A stretch of DNA of 64,000 bases from Tritrichomonas musculus (Eukaryota > Parabasalia > Tritrichomonadida > Tritrichomonadidae): contig JAPFFF010000003.1 of assembly GCA_039105265.1 (NCBI GenBank), positions 3,782,001 through 3,846,000 on the forward strand. Reading direction: 5' to 3'. The position numbers were made by a program, and so were the translations under genes. Shown here piece by piece: positions 45,799 through 54,007 of this stretch (position 1 is the stretch's first letter; every line of letters starts with the position of its first letter). The notes under the pieces are model-generated. The model was not told where the DNA came from. It ran no database searches and saw nothing but the letters and a program-made list of their open reading frames with translations.

Positions 45799-46437
45799 TC
45801 AAATCAAATCATGTTGATGTTTGAATCTATTAATATATACGCTAACTTTTTGATTATTTATATCGTTCATTGAAATAAATTCATTGCCTGATTTATTTGT
45901 ATTGATATGAAGAATTTTATAAATATTATCAGTAATCTTTGCATAAAAAATGTCTTCATTATTAGTATCATCATGGTAATAATAATACGTGTTTTCTTCA
46001 AATTCTTTCCTTTCTGTCTTTGTTTCATAGAAATCAATAACAATTGCATCATCAGGTATGTCATCAATGAATTCATATTGAATACCTTTATAATTTGATT
46101 TATTTTTATTATTCTCTGAACTTGATACAAATCGTAAATTATCAAGATGATAATCAGTTTTGATTCTATTCTTATGGTCGACTTGTGGTAGATTATTAGG
46201 GTTTTCAATAAATTGCTTTGCTACAAGAATATGTTTATAATATATTTTGTTATTTAGGTTTACACACGGATAAACATTTTGTCTGTATTCACCTTCAGCT
46301 ATTATTTTTCCTGTTTTCTTATTCTTGATGTTATAAGGGAAAGTTGTTTGAATTTCATAATCACTTTCAAAACCTTTCAAAGGTTCAAATTCAGCTTCAG
46401 CATTTTCAATTTGTGTTTGTTCAGTTGGTTGACTCAT
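45799..46437 (-). CDS. NUMOD4/HNH endonuclease (inner Polinton)
   Basis: A 212-residue protein with a NUMOD4-like N-terminus (LKGFESDYEIQTTFPYNIKN, then KKTGKIIAEGEYRQNVYPCV) and an HNH core (YYKHILVAKQFIENPNNLPQ, VDHKNRIKTDYHLDNLRFVS). The layout V-x-H-x-N-x-x-x-x-D-x-x-x-N-L is the standard HNH_3 signature of phage and algal-virus homing endonucleases. The C-terminal 90 residues are Asp/Asn-rich and beta-like. It sits 56 bp downstream of polB on the same strand, between polB and the convergent fibre gene, where free-standing homing endonucleases are often found. The leader is TTTTTTTATTTTTGTTATAA. Confidence 0.8.
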   Translation of the reverse strand: MSQPTEQTQIENAEAEFEPLKGFESDYEIQTTFPYNIKNKKTGKIIAEGEYRQNVYPCVNLNNKIYYKHILVAKQFIENPNNLPQVDHKNRIKTDYHLDNLRFVSSSENNKNKSNYKGIQYEFIDDIPDDAIVIDFYETKTERKEFEENTYYYYHDDTNNEDIFYAKITDNIYKILHINTNKSGNEFISMNDINNQKVSVYINRFKHQHDLI

Positions 46438-46492
46438 TTATAACAAAAATAAAAAAATTGATTTTTTAAAATAAAATCATTAAATTAATTGT

Positions 46493-49400
46493 TTAATGAT
46501 TCTCAATGAAATAATCCTTTGCAGTGAAACCATTGACATAAGGACAACAACAATGATTTGATAATACCAACATTTTTGAATGTGCTGCTGTTAAAGCATT
46601 TTTGATTACAGTTATTTTACTCATCAGTTGTGAATTCATTTGAAGGTTTATATTTTTGCCTTTCATTACTGATTGCTTTTCAATGACATTTTTGTAATCA
46701 CTTGATTTGATGTTGTTCTTCTTCAATGATATACCTTTGAGCTTTAATGAAATTGTTTTGTCATCTGACCAAATCGTATAACATTTAGCACACAAAGCAA
46801 CTTGATTTGCTCCAAACTTTTCTACACAGCATCCGAGTATCTTTTTCTCATCATATACATCATTGATTGCAGGGTTTGGCATAAAGCTATAAATGTGTTT
46901 ATCATAAAATGATTTGTCTTTGATGACGTAATCAAACAACTGGTCAATCGGTTTATTCATATCACCAGCTATAGACATGTAAAGGCTGTCTGTATCGACC
47001 GAGTTGAAATGAATTTTATTCATGTCAATGCATTTGTAAAGAAAGTCATAAAGGAAAGTCAAATACCAATATTTCGCATTGTCTAATGTCCAAAATGATT
47101 CCTGAAGACATGTAGTGCATTTGAATGAATGAGGTTGTGATTGTATCAAATAACAATCATTTGACAATTTACATCCATTGCGATAAGTATCGGATGCAAT
47201 CAATTGAAAGGCTTTATTTTTATCAACAATTCTGACTTTGTTGAAGTTCTCTGAATTCATACCGTCATATCCGTAAGATCCGTTCATACTAATCTTGTAA
47301 AACTTTTCGTTCCCGTGTGCCTTTCCTGACAATATATCTTGACGCTTCTTCATAAACTCACAAACAAATTGATTGAATCCGTCATGAGCTTCATATAAAC
47401 TTAAGCTCTTAATGTCATCAACAATAAGTCCGTGGTCGATTAAAAACCATAAAAGGTAATTCGAGAACGTCATAAATGTTCCGCATGTATCAAGCAACAT
47501 TGTCAGCTTTCTTGTTTCTTTATCTGCTGAATTCAGTTTATTGTCTTTCATGTATTTGTACATATAACTTCCAATCGTTTGCTCATCATTCATTATATTG
47601 ATGTTTCTAAACACAGGGGGAAAGTTAATCAAATCATTGATTTTATTCTTTGGACATCTTAATTTGACTTCAGCTTTGAATATAAACTCAGGGTTTGCAT
47701 CAAATCGCTTCTTTGATTGAATGATATTCATTGCAGCATTGAACACCTTTTCATTCTTGTTTCCTTGTTCATCATAAACATCAAATCGTTTTATAAATGA
47801 ACCAGGCATGTACATGATTCCTCCGTGATAAGGATTGAATGAATGTTTTACTGAACTGAATGATGAGGGATACAATGAATTGAAATCAATACCAGCAACG
47901 TGTGAAACTATGTTTGAAGTGTCATAGCTAATGATTCTGTCATTAACGGCATCATATTTGAGTTTATTGATTAATGTTTGACCTCTAATGTTCACTCGAT
48001 GAAGTACATTTGATAATCCTCCCGTTATGTTCTCTCTCAAATTGTAGTATTCTTTTTCATCAGTTATGAGTGTTGGCAGGTGATGGAGCTTGCAGAATTT
48101 CTTCAATTGTATTTTGGTTCTTGTTATCTTGTCATCATCACGTTGTCTCAAACGATTACATTCTGCACAAGCAAGTAAACAGTTATCAATCTGATGTCCT
48201 TTGTTGTTATCTATTCTGTCAAGTGTCGGTTTGTTGTTGTAAGTAAAGTGTTCACCACATAAATGACATTTACCTGTTTCATTTGATTCATACAATTTCA
48301 TGAATGCATCAAAATCTTTTTCACTAACACATTTTGATATATCACGTTGATTTTGATTTGATTGAAGCGATGAATCGCCTTTTTGCGAGCAAAAATTATG
48401 TTTCATGTCTTGCTTTCGATAATTATCACATTTATTTAACCACCATTTCATTGTTGGTTTGAATGTATTTGATTTGTTGATGATTTCATAGTCGTTCTTC
48501 GGGTTGAAATCTTTGTAAGCAAGAGCATATTTGATACATGAAGCATTCTTTGATAACGAAAGATTGCTAATCAAATCAACTTTATATTCAGCATTCATTT
48601 GAATAAGGTTGTCAATAGGATTAATCATCATTTCAACATCATTGTCATTGTATGATAACAAGTAATCCCAACGTGTTGCAAACCTCTTTGAATCAATCAA
48701 ATACTCTTCATAATCAGCTTTTGTTAATGGATTCTTTTGATTGAGATAACTGTAAAAGTCTTCATATTTGAATGGTTCATTCTTTGATAACACTTCATTA
48801 TAATTCTCGCTGTTGATTGCTTCATAAGGAAATACACCTTTCGAACTGTTAGATATACCGCCAAAATCGATTCCAAACTGTCTGAGCGTACCACCAGCAA
48901 CAAATGCCTGTGCGTCAATGAATCGTAATCGAATGGGATACTTTGATGATTTCAATATGAATTGTTTCAGTGATGTAGCAGTTCCAATCATTCCACTATC
49001 GATAGACCAATGATTTTTAATCAATTGCTCTTTGAATAAGTTTGAATCAAATCGTGATGAGTTAAAACCGAATACTGTTATTGTTTTCAATGATGTATCT
49101 ATTTTATTGAGTTCATCTTCTGATTTATCTTTAATAAAGCTCTTCAAATGATTCAATTTATCAACATACACATCACAGCCAACAACAAATAACCAGTCAA
49201 TCCATTTGGCAATGAATTCATTTGTTCTTATATCAAAGTTCTTTGTTATCAAACCTTTATCAAGTTTCACACATGATGAAACACTCAAAGGAATCAATCG
49301 AGAATTGATAACTGATTTATCACTAACTTTCTTTTCAATCTTTTGCTCCATTGTTTCAAAATCATAAGTGATATAATGAATTGTTGGCTTCCATTCAAGT

Positions 49401-51058
49401 TCATATGAAAGACAATACAAATAAACAGGATTGTTTAAAATGTGTGGACAATATGGCAAAGCTTCTCGTGAAGGTATGAAATCCTTTTTGAATTTGCCAT
49501 CACATTTATCTACATGTCTGTTGAATCTGTCAATATTGTTATTTCCTTTGTGAATGTATGAACCACAATGAGGACATATATGAATGTTTGTTAATGCTTC
49601 AGCATCAATGATGTACATGATATGAAGTATCTTATCTTTTGAATACAACAGAGCTGAAAATGTTTTGTTTGATTCATCAGTGTTGTGCCATTGGTCTTGA
49701 ATATCATAAATATGTTTCTCTTTGTCATATTCATAGATGTTGACATTGATGTTATGATTCTTGGCTGATTCTTTCATTTCTTCAATCGTGATTCCTTTGA
49801 ATGTGTTGATGAATTGATTTGCTGCTTTTGAAGGTTTTGTTGAATAAGTTATTCCGTGTTCTTCACATAATATTTTCTTTGCTGCTGCTGTTCTGTTGGA
49901 GATTTTAAATGTTCGTGTTTCAATAAGTTGCTTATTCAAACAGCAAGCAAGGAAACGATACCAACATAAACAATCATCAACGTTATCCATAATGATATAT
50001 TTATTTTTAATGAACTCTTCTGGTAATCCATCAATCTTACCTGTTATCTTAACGACACGAGAGATTGTAAATGAAACAGACCAAACGATACACAATTTGA
50101 TGTTTGAAGCAGTGGTTTCATATTCATGAATCTTTGATTCAATATACAGTTTAACTTTATCAATATCTTTATTCTCTCTAACGATTATCGGTACTGATGA
50201 TTTATAATTCTTCCATTTGATTTCACTTGCTTCATATGTATATCTTTCGTTTTCATTCTTTGGTGGTATCTCAAATATACCAGTCAATTGAAAATATATT
50301 TTGAACGGTTTCACTTCTTGTTTAAATACTGTTTCAGTCAAATATTCATTGATGTCTTCAATTGATGAAACTCCGTTCTTGTAATATATTTTTATCGGTT
50401 CTTTACTGTCTTCATCTAATCGTTCAACCTTTTCATTATCATTTGGGAATTGGTCAATGAAATGACTGCATGCTTCAACTGCTTCATCAAAGTTTTCAGG
50501 TTCATTGATTATGAAATATGAATCATGTTTTGAATGAACACCTTTATAGCCAAACTTTTTGAGGTATTCAATTAATTCAGCATTTTCATTGTTGAATCGA
50601 ATGTCTTCATATCGTTGTGGCTGTTTGTTTGTCTTTGGTGGTAATGGTCTCAATAATATATTTTCAGATTTAATTAATTGAAGGGCTTTGTTGAGTGCAT
50701 CATGAGCTATTTTAATATTGTTCTCGATTTGTTTTTGTTTTAGTTTTTGTTCATCATCTTGTTCTTCTTCTTCTTCAAATTGTTCCTCTTCCTCCTCTTC
50801 TTCTTGTTCTTCTGCTTCTCTTTTCATTCTATTGACGAAAGCTAATATTGATATGTCATTGATTCTATCACCTTCATGTTCTCTAAAACCGAATGAAGTT
50901 AGATAGTTTTCTAAGATTGATTGGAAATGTTTAACATCATAATCACTAGGTTTAGATGTTGACAAACGAGGTTTTAATTGAAGTTCATTATTGATATACC
51001 TGATTTGTTCAATAACAAATGATTTGGTATCTTTTCTATAGTAATAACGAGAACTCAT
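46493..51058 (-). CDS. protein-primed family-B DNA polymerase with an internal HNH domain
   Basis: A 1521-residue replicative polymerase. The N-terminal third is element-specific: an acidic run at about 85-107, LLRPLPPKTNKQPQRYED (shared with the outer PolB), and a Cys/His segment VDDCLCWYRFLACCL that could be a papain/OTU-like fold. The exonuclease motifs follow: TYDFETMEQ (about 568), FGFNSSRFDSNLF (about 665) and YNDNDVEMM (about 804). At about 925-970 is an HNH domain (KCHLCGEHFTYNN, LDRIDNNKGHQIDNC, CAECNRLRQ) with two CxxC pairs. The palm motifs are DFNSLYPSSF (about 1057), SMNGSYGYDG (about 1257) and SVDTDSLYMS (about 1355). The HNH piece lies between exonuclease and palm in one continuous frame. 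The gene is intact over its whole length. Confidence 0.85.
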   Translation of the reverse strand: MSSRYYYRKDTKSFVIEQIRYINNELQLKPRLSTSKPSDYDVKHFQSILENYLTSFGFREHEGDRINDISILAFVNRMKREAEEQEEEEEEEQFEEEEEQDDEQKLKQKQIENNIKIAHDALNKALQLIKSENILLRPLPPKTNKQPQRYEDIRFNNENAELIEYLKKFGYKGVHSKHDSYFIINEPENFDEAVEACSHFIDQFPNDNEKVERLDEDSKEPIKIYYKNGVSSIEDINEYLTETVFKQEVKPFKIYFQLTGIFEIPPKNENERYTYEASEIKWKNYKSSVPIIVRENKDIDKVKLYIESKIHEYETTASNIKLCIVWSVSFTISRVVKITGKIDGLPEEFIKNKYIIMDNVDDCLCWYRFLACCLNKQLIETRTFKISNRTAAAKKILCEEHGITYSTKPSKAANQFINTFKGITIEEMKESAKNHNINVNIYEYDKEKHIYDIQDQWHNTDESNKTFSALLYSKDKILHIMYIIDAEALTNIHICPHCGSYIHKGNNNIDRFNRHVDKCDGKFKKDFIPSREALPYCPHILNNPVYLYCLSYELEWKPTIHYITYDFETMEQKIEKKVSDKSVINSRLIPLSVSSCVKLDKGLITKNFDIRTNEFIAKWIDWLFVVGCDVYVDKLNHLKSFIKDKSEDELNKIDTSLKTITVFGFNSSRFDSNLFKEQLIKNHWSIDSGMIGTATSLKQFILKSSKYPIRLRFIDAQAFVAGGTLRQFGIDFGGISNSSKGVFPYEAINSENYNEVLSKNEPFKYEDFYSYLNQKNPLTKADYEEYLIDSKRFATRWDYLLSYNDNDVEMMINPIDNLIQMNAEYKVDLISNLSLSKNASCIKYALAYKDFNPKNDYEIINKSNTFKPTMKWWLNKCDNYRKQDMKHNFCSQKGDSSLQSNQNQRDISKCVSEKDFDAFMKLYESNETGKCHLCGEHFTYNNKPTLDRIDNNKGHQIDNCLLACAECNRLRQRDDDKITRTKIQLKKFCKLHHLPTLITDEKEYYNLRENITGGLSNVLHRVNIRGQTLINKLKYDAVNDRIISYDTSNIVSHVAGIDFNSLYPSSFSSVKHSFNPYHGGIMYMPGSFIKRFDVYDEQGNKNEKVFNAAMNIIQSKKRFDANPEFIFKAEVKLRCPKNKINDLINFPPVFRNINIMNDEQTIGSYMYKYMKDNKLNSADKETRKLTMLLDTCGTFMTFSNYLLWFLIDHGLIVDDIKSLSLYEAHDGFNQFVCEFMKKRQDILSGKAHGNEKFYKISMNGSYGYDGMNSENFNKVRIVDKNKAFQLIASDTYRNGCKLSNDCYLIQSQPHSFKCTTCLQESFWTLDNAKYWYLTFLYDFLYKCIDMNKIHFNSVDTDSLYMSIAGDMNKPIDQLFDYVIKDKSFYDKHIYSFMPNPAINDVYDEKKILGCCVEKFGANQVALCAKCYTIWSDDKTISLKLKGISLKKNNIKSSDYKNVIEKQSVMKGKNINLQMNSQLMSKITVIKNALTAAHSKMLVLSNHCCCPYVNGFTAKDYFIENH

Positions 51059-51150
51059 TTATGATATTATTAAAAAATCAAATTATTTGAAATTTGAAAA
51101 AATGTTAAATCAAAAAATAAAAAATATTTCGAGTTTTTTATTTCATTGAA

Positions 51151-51501
51151 ATGTCTGAGTTAAGAGAAATAATAAAACACATTGAAGAAATACATAAATT
51201 ACTTTTGATATTAGAATCAAAACAAGAAGTAAGTGAAGAAGAAGAAACAAATGAAGAAGCAAATACAGAAGCAAACCATAAAAGAACGCGTTCAATATTC
51301 AATTCATCAAAGTTCTTGAACAAGGATGAACGTGAAAAAGTTATACAATTTTTGGATGATAAAGTAATGAATGATATAAATAAGTTGCCAGGACATAAAA
51401 GGTGTTCATATACACAAAACTTATTGAAGGAAAAATTGAAGTTAAATGTATCATCATATATGATTAATAGATTATTGGCATTTAAGAACAACAAAGAATA
51501 A
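51151..51501 (+). CDS. unknown helical protein of the inner Polinton
   Basis: A 116-residue protein: a coiled N-terminus (ELREIIKHIEEIHKLLLILE), an acidic linker (SEEEETNEEANTEANHKRTR) and a C-terminal helical domain (KFLNKDEREKVIQFLDDKVM, LPGHKRCSYTQNLLKEKLKL, NVSSYMINRLLAFKNN) that resembles a small helix-turn-helix. It may be a DNA-binding regulator. It diverges from polB (start 51058) across a 92-bp spacer. The leader is TTTTTTATTTCATTGAAATG. Confidence 0.5.
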   Translation: MSELREIIKHIEEIHKLLLILESKQEVSEEEETNEEANTEANHKRTRSIFNSSKFLNKDEREKVIQFLDDKVMNDINKLPGHKRCSYTQNLLKEKLKLNVSSYMINRLLAFKNNKE

Positions 51502-51539
51502 AAATATCATTTAATTAATTTGTTTATTTTTGGTTTAAA

Positions 51540-51785
51540 ATGAATAGTGCAATTAAAGGTTTGAGTTGTGATACATCAGCTTTACACGCTCAGTTTCGAA
51601 TAGTTAAAGACAAGATATTCAATGAATGTATGAATTCTGAAGATGATGCATTAAACGGAAAGTTTGATAAGATGATTCACATATTGTCGATATATAAACA
51701 ACTATTTAATGATATTGAATCGATTAAAATACAATTAAGAGCTATTGATGAACGTATCAAATCAGCTGAACAAATGACTTTGTAA
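51540..51785 (+). CDS. small helical unknown protein
   Basis: An 81-residue helical protein (SALHAQFRIVKDKIFNECMN, KFDKMIHILSIYKQLFNDIE, SIKIQLRAIDERIKSAEQ). Not recognised. It is the second of five closely packed plus-strand genes (51151-53520), probably expressed with similar timing. The leader is TTTATTTTTGGTTTAAAATG. Confidence 0.45.
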   Translation: MNSAIKGLSCDTSALHAQFRIVKDKIFNECMNSEDDALNGKFDKMIHILSIYKQLFNDIESIKIQLRAIDERIKSAEQMTL

Positions 51786-51833
51786 ATGAATCATTGAATG
51801 ACTCATCATTAATGTTGTTTTATTTTTATTCAA

Positions 51834-52409
51834 ATGTCTTTAAACCGTGCACGTATTCTTTCCAGCGAAAATGATGCATCTGTCAAAACAGAGCAGAACA
51901 CAAACATTAATATAAACATCAAACCAAAGCAACCACAACCAGTTGAATATCCATCAGTTCAACCATTACCACAATCATCTCAAGCCACAAATTTTACTAT
52001 ACCTCAGATGAGTGGAGTATATCAATCACCGCAACCAACAAACAGCGTTTCACTAGAAAGAGGTATCAGTGATATTGGAGCTGATATAACAGAACTTGAA
52101 ACCAAAAACAAATTCCTTGAGATATTGTTATCAATCTATGAAACAAATCCGATAAAAGTCAATGATTTATTGATTTGTCATTCAAATACATTAATGGAAC
52201 TCATTAAATTACTAACACAAGCTGATAAAGTTGAATTGATTGTCAATGATGATTGTGCGTGTAATGGTTGTGTTTCTCGTTCCAAATATCTTTTAATTGA
52301 TAGGATATTGGTGTACAAAAATAATGAATCAAATGACTTGAAATACAAATATAATAGCATTTATACCGAACTCATTAGACACAACATTTCATTAAAAACA
52401 TGTATTTAA
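51834..52409 (+). CDS. conserved unknown Polinton protein (inner copy)
   Basis: A 191-residue homologue of the outer gene 28649-29341. The shared features are the N-terminus ARILSSENDASVKTEQNTNI followed by NINIKPKQ, FTIPQMSG, the helical block DIGADITELETKNKFLEILL, YETNPIKVNDLLICHSNTLM and a Cys cluster DDCACNGCVS where the outer protein has DVGCGGCGAS. The family is unknown to me; two or three Cys could hold a metal. The leader is TTTATTTTTATTCAAATG. The linker in the middle differs in length between the two copies. Confidence 0.6.
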   Translation: MSLNRARILSSENDASVKTEQNTNININIKPKQPQPVEYPSVQPLPQSSQATNFTIPQMSGVYQSPQPTNSVSLERGISDIGADITELETKNKFLEILLSIYETNPIKVNDLLICHSNTLMELIKLLTQADKVELIVNDDCACNGCVSRSKYLLIDRILVYKNNESNDLKYKYNSIYTELIRHNISLKTCI

Positions 52410-52419
52410 AAACTAATAA

Positions 52420-52551
52420 ATGATATATGAAATATTAGTGGTTTCATTATTAACAGGTTTATTTTTAGTGAAGATTGTTGAAGTATCTTTAATGATGCCT
52501 GACAAAGAACCAGAACTCAGTGAAGAGATAAGAACAAAAATGTATTCATGA
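52420..52551 (+). CDS. 43-residue single-pass membrane protein candidate
   Basis: A short open frame that starts with a hydrophobic helix (MIYEILVVSLLTGLFLVKIV) followed by a charged tail (MPDKEPELSEEIRTKMYS). It fills the only gap in the packed plus-strand cluster, between 52409 and the ATPase start at 52576, and has 10 and 24 bp to its neighbours. Small membrane proteins of this kind are common in virus-like elements. Because of its size it could also be chance. Confidence 0.4.
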   Translation: MIYEILVVSLLTGLFLVKIVEVSLMMPDKEPELSEEIRTKMYS

Positions 52552-52575
52552 AGAGCTTTAACGAAAACTAAAGAA

Positions 52576-53520
52576 ATGAAAGGTTTCATGAAACCGACGC
52601 ACTTTAATTACAAAGAGATTTTATTCTCTAGTGGTTCTGATTATGATGATGACCAAATGAGTTTTGCATTTGAATATGAATCATTCAAGCCAACAGTTAA
52701 TGAAAAGACATTTAATATTGATGATGAGATGAATAAAGCATATCAACGCAATGAATCAAAAATAAAGAATGAATCAATCAGACCAATCGCAAACGGTATT
52801 TATTCATATTACAATTCATTGAACATACTCGTTGGTCAGCAAGGTAAAGGAAAGAGTCATATAATGCTACGAGATGTTATTCAAATGTCTCGAATGAAGA
52901 ACGCTGGCTTTCATTTAATTGTTTATGTATCACGAAACGGAACAATCAATGATGCAACATTCGAAAGCCAACGCGAATTGATACAGCTACCAATAAAAAC
53001 TGTTGCTGACAGCAATGCTGAAGAATATCTTAAACAGCTTGATTTATATAAAGAATTGTATAACAAATATTCATCAACACCAAAAATAGTAATCGAAGGG
53101 ACGGAGTCCCCTTTTGCGAAGCAAAATGAAAAGAAGTTAAACGATATGTTTGAGTTTCTTCATATCAATAAACTAGGTCAACCAAATAAACCACTAAATA
53201 CTATCATTCTTTGTGAAGACTTCTTGAAATCGAAACTAATTAAATCATCCTATTTTATCAATACCATCAGTCAGCTTCGACATAAGAATCTAATCATATT
53301 CGTTAACATCCAGTTCTTCAAAGCTTTAACAACAGAATGGAAAAATAATGCAACATCATTCTTCATCTTTAGTGGTTATTCACGACAGAAACTCGGCTAC
53401 ATATATCAACAAGTTCCATTTCCAATAGATTTCGAAGAGCTATGGAATCGATACAGAACAATGAAAGCACATCAATTCGTTTTAATCAATGTTCGAACTA
53501 ATAACCTTTCATTCATCTAA
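52576..53520 (+). CDS. FtsK/HerA-type genome-packaging ATPase
   Basis: A 314-residue ATPase. The P-loop is LVGQQGKGKSH (about residues 85-95), and the Walker B-like strand is NTIILCEDFLKS (about 209-220), followed by the sensor region QLRHKNLIIFVNIQFFKAL and FFIFSGYSRQKL. This order fits the A32-like packaging ATPases that Polintons share with virophages and large DNA viruses; the enzyme would pump DNA into a capsid. At 53098-53126 two adjacent mini-hairpins (GGGAC-GGA-GTCCC and TTTTGC-GAA-GCAAAA) lie in frame and encode GTESPFAKQ, while the same pair occurs in a spacer at 37695-37723. The gene's 3' end overlaps the convergent gene 53509-53970 by 12 bp. Confidence 0.8.
   Translation: MKGFMKPTHFNYKEILFSSGSDYDDDQMSFAFEYESFKPTVNEKTFNIDDEMNKAYQRNESKIKNESIRPIANGIYSYYNSLNILVGQQGKGKSHIMLRDVIQMSRMKNAGFHLIVYVSRNGTINDATFESQRELIQLPIKTVADSNAEEYLKQLDLYKELYNKYSSTPKIVIEGTESPFAKQNEKKLNDMFEFLHINKLGQPNKPLNTIILCEDFLKSKLIKSSYFINTISQLRHKNLIIFVNIQFFKALTTEWKNNATSFFIFSGYSRQKLGYIYQQVPFPIDFEELWNRYRTMKAHQFVLINVRTNNLSFI
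53098..53126. repeat. double mini-hairpin inside the ATPase gene
   Basis: GGGAC-GGA-GTCCC at 53098-53110 followed by TTTTGC-GAA-GCAAAA at 53112-53126. Inverted relative to the intergenic copy at 37695-37723. Here it is translated in frame. Confidence 0.65.
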
Positions 53521-53970
53521 TACAATTTGTTGTTGAACACCAACAAACAGCTGTGGTGTATTGATATTATATTTTTGTCTCATTTGTTCAATCAATTCCT
53601 TTGTTTTCTTATCTGTTGCTTTCCTTATGCTGTAATTATAATACTTATATTCTTTGAATGATTGTTCTTCACTTGAACCTTCAACGAAGAATTCAATGGA
53701 TGTTGTTGATATTCTTCTTCTAACATTTGATGTAAGTGTTATGTATTCAAGACCGAGTTCAACAATCTTATCATGATAGAATCGTTTGAATTCATTCTCT
53801 TTGTTCTTCAATGATATGTACATCACTTTAGCTTTATATGTAGCCTTTCCACTTGGTATTGGATATCTATCACACAATATTGAGAAATCACATTGTTTAA
53901 ACTTCTCTGTTTCATCCAGCATATCAATCAATGAATTGATGTAATCATAAACCTTTGGAGTACTTGACAT
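53509..53970 (-). CDS. unknown protein at the right end of the inner Polinton
   Basis: A 153-residue protein with mixed helix and strand (YDYINSLIDMLDETEKFKQC, ATYKAKVMYISLKNKENEFK, RISTTSIEFFVEGSSEEQSF, YNINTPQLFVGVQQQIV). I see no protease or nuclease signature. Its leader has TTTTTATTTTTGTTTTTTG. It is the last full gene before the right terminal repeat. Confidence 0.5.
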   Translation of the reverse strand: MSSTPKVYDYINSLIDMLDETEKFKQCDFSILCDRYPIPSGKATYKAKVMYISLKNKENEFKRFYHDKIVELGLEYITLTSNVRRRISTTSIEFFVEGSSEEQSFKEYKYYNYSIRKATDKKTKELIEQMRQKYNINTPQLFVGVQQQIVLDE

Positions 53971-54007
53971 ATCTTTAGAGTGAAATTAAAAAACAAAAAA
54001 CAAAAAT

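Noticed and set aside
53509-53970. 153-residue protein as the Polinton adenovirus-like protease
   Set aside because: No His-Asp/Glu-Cys arrangement of that protease family is visible; the element's protease, if any, was not found.
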